A stretch of 41,627 bases of DNA from Myxococcales bacterium. Its GTDB lineage: Bacteria > Myxococcota > Myxococcia > Myxococcales > JAKAPL01. Within the stretch, counting starts at the first letter, position 1; each line of letters starts with the position of its first letter. The position numbers and the translations under genes were made by a program. Location: NCBI GenBank assembly GCA_021783235.1, contig JAJXUD010000038.1, positions 1-41,627 on the forward strand. The letters run 5' to 3'. The notes beneath the pieces were generated by a model, which was not told the DNA's origin, made no database searches, and saw nothing but the letters and a program-made list of their open reading frames with translations. Below, in pieces: positions 40,253 to 41,627 of the stretch.

Positions 40253-41019
40253 TGGCGGTCCTTCTCTTCCCGGTCGGCGCTCGCGACCCCCGCCATGGCG
40301 CGGTCGAAGGCCTGGCCGAGCGCCGCCTGGAGCTTCGGCGAGATCCGCTTTCCCTTCGGCTTCGGCAGCGGCCCGCTCCCCTTGTGGCCGAGGCCGACGA
40401 AGGGCAGGTAGTCGTGGTCGACCGCGGGCTTCTGCAGCCCCGCGCTGCTCGCGACCCGCGCGATCGAGCCGTCCCTGTGGAGCGCGAGGCCGTAGGTGGC
40501 GCTGCCGTGGCCGTCGCCGCGCGGCAGCTCGAAGAAGACGAGGTAGCCGACCTTGTCCTTGGGCGAGAGCTTGTCGAGGCTGACCGAATCCTGCGCCACC
40601 CGCTCCGGCCCGCGCCCGCCCTCCGCGTGGCCGTAGACCGTCACGACCGGCAGCTTCCCGTAGCGCTTCGCGGTGAAGAAGGCGGCGTCGGGGAAGAAGT
40701 CGGCGACGCGCGGCTCACCCTGCCGCAGGAAGGCCACCACGTCCCAGAGGTCGAGCTCCGGGAAGCGCGGGTAGGCGGGCATCTGGCTGCCCTGCCCCTT
40801 CGAGATGGCCGAGAAGAGCTCCGCGTCCGAGCGCATCGCGAGGAAGGCGGGATCCCGCAGCGAGGCCGTCGCCGAGCCGCCGCGCGCGTCGGCGCCGTGG
40901 CAGCTCGCGCAGTGGGCCGAGAAGAGCCTCTGGCCGTGGCCGACCTCGCCGAGCAGCGGCTGCGGCTCGGCGAGCGCGAGGGACGAGGCGAGCAGCGGGA
41001 GGAGCAAGGCGATCTTCAT
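40234..41019 (-). CDS. Monoheme c-type cytochrome with unknown C-terminal domain
   Basis: 261 residues from ATG 41019 (GGAGAG ribosome site). A signal peptide (MKIALLLPLLASSLALA) precedes a cytochrome c domain with HGQRLFSAHCASCHGADARG (CxxCH) and a distal Met in GQGSQMPAYPRFPELDLWDV. The C-terminal 150 residues (VADFFPDAAFFTAKRYGKLP onward) match no family I recognise and resemble a periplasmic beta-rich domain. It should carry electrons in the periplasm. It is coupled by ATGA to the FixH-like gene upstream, which suggests a shared respiratory or redox role. Confidence 0.85.
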   Translation of the reverse strand: MKIALLLPLLASSLALAEPQPLLGEVGHGQRLFSAHCASCHGADARGGSATASLRDPAFLAMRSDAELFSAISKGQGSQMPAYPRFPELDLWDVVAFLRQGEPRVADFFPDAAFFTAKRYGKLPVVTVYGHAEGGRGPERVAQDSVSLDKLSPKDKVGYLVFFELPRGDGHGSATYGLALHRDGSIARVASSAGLQKPAVDHDYLPFVGLGHKGSGPLPKPKGKRISPKLQAALGQAFDRAMAGVASADREEKDRHWADQK

Positions 41020-41627
41020 GGCAGCTCTCCGTCTTCCGAGGAGCCCCCGGGCGGCGCCGCGGTGGCGAAGCGATCGGGGCCCGGCGGGCTCCATTCGCGC
41101 AGCTCGGCGTCCTTGCCCGACGCCGCGCCGACGGGGATGGCGAAGTCGACGTCGAGGCCGCGCCGGCCGTCGAGCCGGGAGAACTCGACGTGGCGCTCGC
41201 CCTTGGCCGGCGCGATGAAGTGGAAGCCGTACGCGCCGGCGTCGCCGGAGATCGGGTGCGCGAGGAAGCGGCCGACCCCCTCGACGTGGGCGACGATGGT
41301 CTCGCCGGTGACCGGCTTGCGATCGCCGATCTCGGGATCGGGCGGGTCCAGGATCTCGGTCGCGTCGAGGACGACCTCCACGAGCTGGCCCGGCTTCGGC
41401 TGCGCCGGCCGGACGTGGAGCGCGAAGGCGTCGCTCTCGTATTTCTTGCGGTAGATCGCCTCGCAGCCCTCGCGGCAGTCGAGCGAGCCCGACGGCTTCG
41501 CGGGGGCGTCGTCGGGGCCGAGGTCGTCCTTGAACTTCGGCGGCGGGCCGGCGGGCTTCGGCGCGACGGCCGCGGCGCCGGGCGGCCCCGGCGGCGGCGA
41601 GGGGCGCTTCTTCGCGCCGGGGGTCGG
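41016..41627 (-). CDS. FixH/YtkA-like exported protein (5' end outside window)
   Basis: 204 codons are visible, open to the right edge, ending in ATGA overlap with the cytochrome gene. A Pro-rich linker (KKRPSPPPGPPGAAAVAPKP) leads to a Cys pair (DCREGCEAIYRKKYES) and then a beta-sandwich: FALHVRPAQPKPGQLVEVVL, VTGETIVAHVEGVGRFLAHP, GAYGFHFIAPAKGERHVEFS, LDVDFAIPVG. The last block fits FixH/YtkA-like domains, some of which bind copper or act in cytochrome oxidase assembly. The signal or anchor lies beyond the window. Assignment is moderate. Confidence 0.65.
   Translation of the reverse strand, partial: PTPGAKKRPSPPPGPPGAAAVAPKPAGPPPKFKDDLGPDDAPAKPSGSLDCREGCEAIYRKKYESDAFALHVRPAQPKPGQLVEVVLDATEILDPPDPEIGDRKPVTGETIVAHVEGVGRFLAHPISGDAGAYGFHFIAPAKGERHVEFSRLDGRRGLDVDFAIPVGAASGKDAELREWSPPGPDRFATAAPPGGSSEDGELP

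Overview
The DNA is strongly G+C-rich, with codons ending mostly in G or C, and contains no IS element, rRNA or CRISPR array. Several traits suggest a Myxococcota (former Deltaproteobacteria) chromosome: many small lipoproteins with Ser/Gly/Thr-rich linkers, a TonB domain fused to the front of a TonB-dependent receptor, an AgmX/PglI-type C-terminal domain, a PEGA protein, and a Ser/Thr kinase with a Pro-rich linker and C-terminal membrane anchor. This assignment is inferred from gene families and composition, not from a marker phylogeny.

Left part (1-7.8 kb): the tail of an unknown gene, then a leftward set (HAD phosphatase, TonB-dependent receptor, lipoprotein, AI-2E-type membrane protein). 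Next come a rightward nitrilase-family amidase whose 3' end runs 154 bp into a convergent epmA-like gene, and a 46-residue lipoprotein. 7.95-9.74 kb is an accessory-looking patch with visibly different codon use: a ClpP-fold serine protease of the serine-dehydrogenase-proteinase family, an unknown 112-residue acidic-tailed protein and a RelE/ParE-like toxin. A sensor kinase/receiver pair follows (9.76-11.5 kb).

Middle (11.7-20.5 kb): DUF4142 protein with an apparent ACG start, small membrane protein, C-terminal processing protease, PEGA protein, secreted calcineurin-like phosphoesterase with Ser-rich linkers, acyl-CoA dehydrogenase behind a promoter that contains a perfect palindrome, AgmX-type protein, lipoprotein and DsrE-like protein. 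20.6-25.6 kb is a leftward operon of three exported proteins: an FGE-sulfatase-fold lipoprotein, a ~950-residue Cys-rich PKD/HYR-like protein broken by a frameshift at its signal peptide, and a Kelch lipoprotein. A decayed 77-bp copy of part of the large protein lies directly after the Kelch stop codon.

Right part (25.8-41.6 kb): a membrane-anchored Ser/Thr kinase, a short DsbD-like thiol-disulfide reductase, and a complete iscS-iscU-iscA-hscB-hscA-fdx-iscX operon with its own promoter but no adjacent iscR. HscB carries a eukaryote-like N-terminal four-cysteine knuckle. tRNA-Leu(CAG) follows with its own promoter. After a membrane protein and a conserved unknown comes a toxin-first HigBA-like toxin-antitoxin pair, followed by twelve exact-length 21-bp tandem repeats; a single copy of the repeat junction lies upstream of the pair's promoter. 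The window ends with a DHH phosphoesterase, a zinc-binding Yip1-like membrane protein, trmB, truD, a monoheme cytochrome c and a partial FixH-like protein.

The best candidates for something undescribed are the protease/acidic protein/RelE-like cassette and the repeat-flanked toxin-antitoxin pair.
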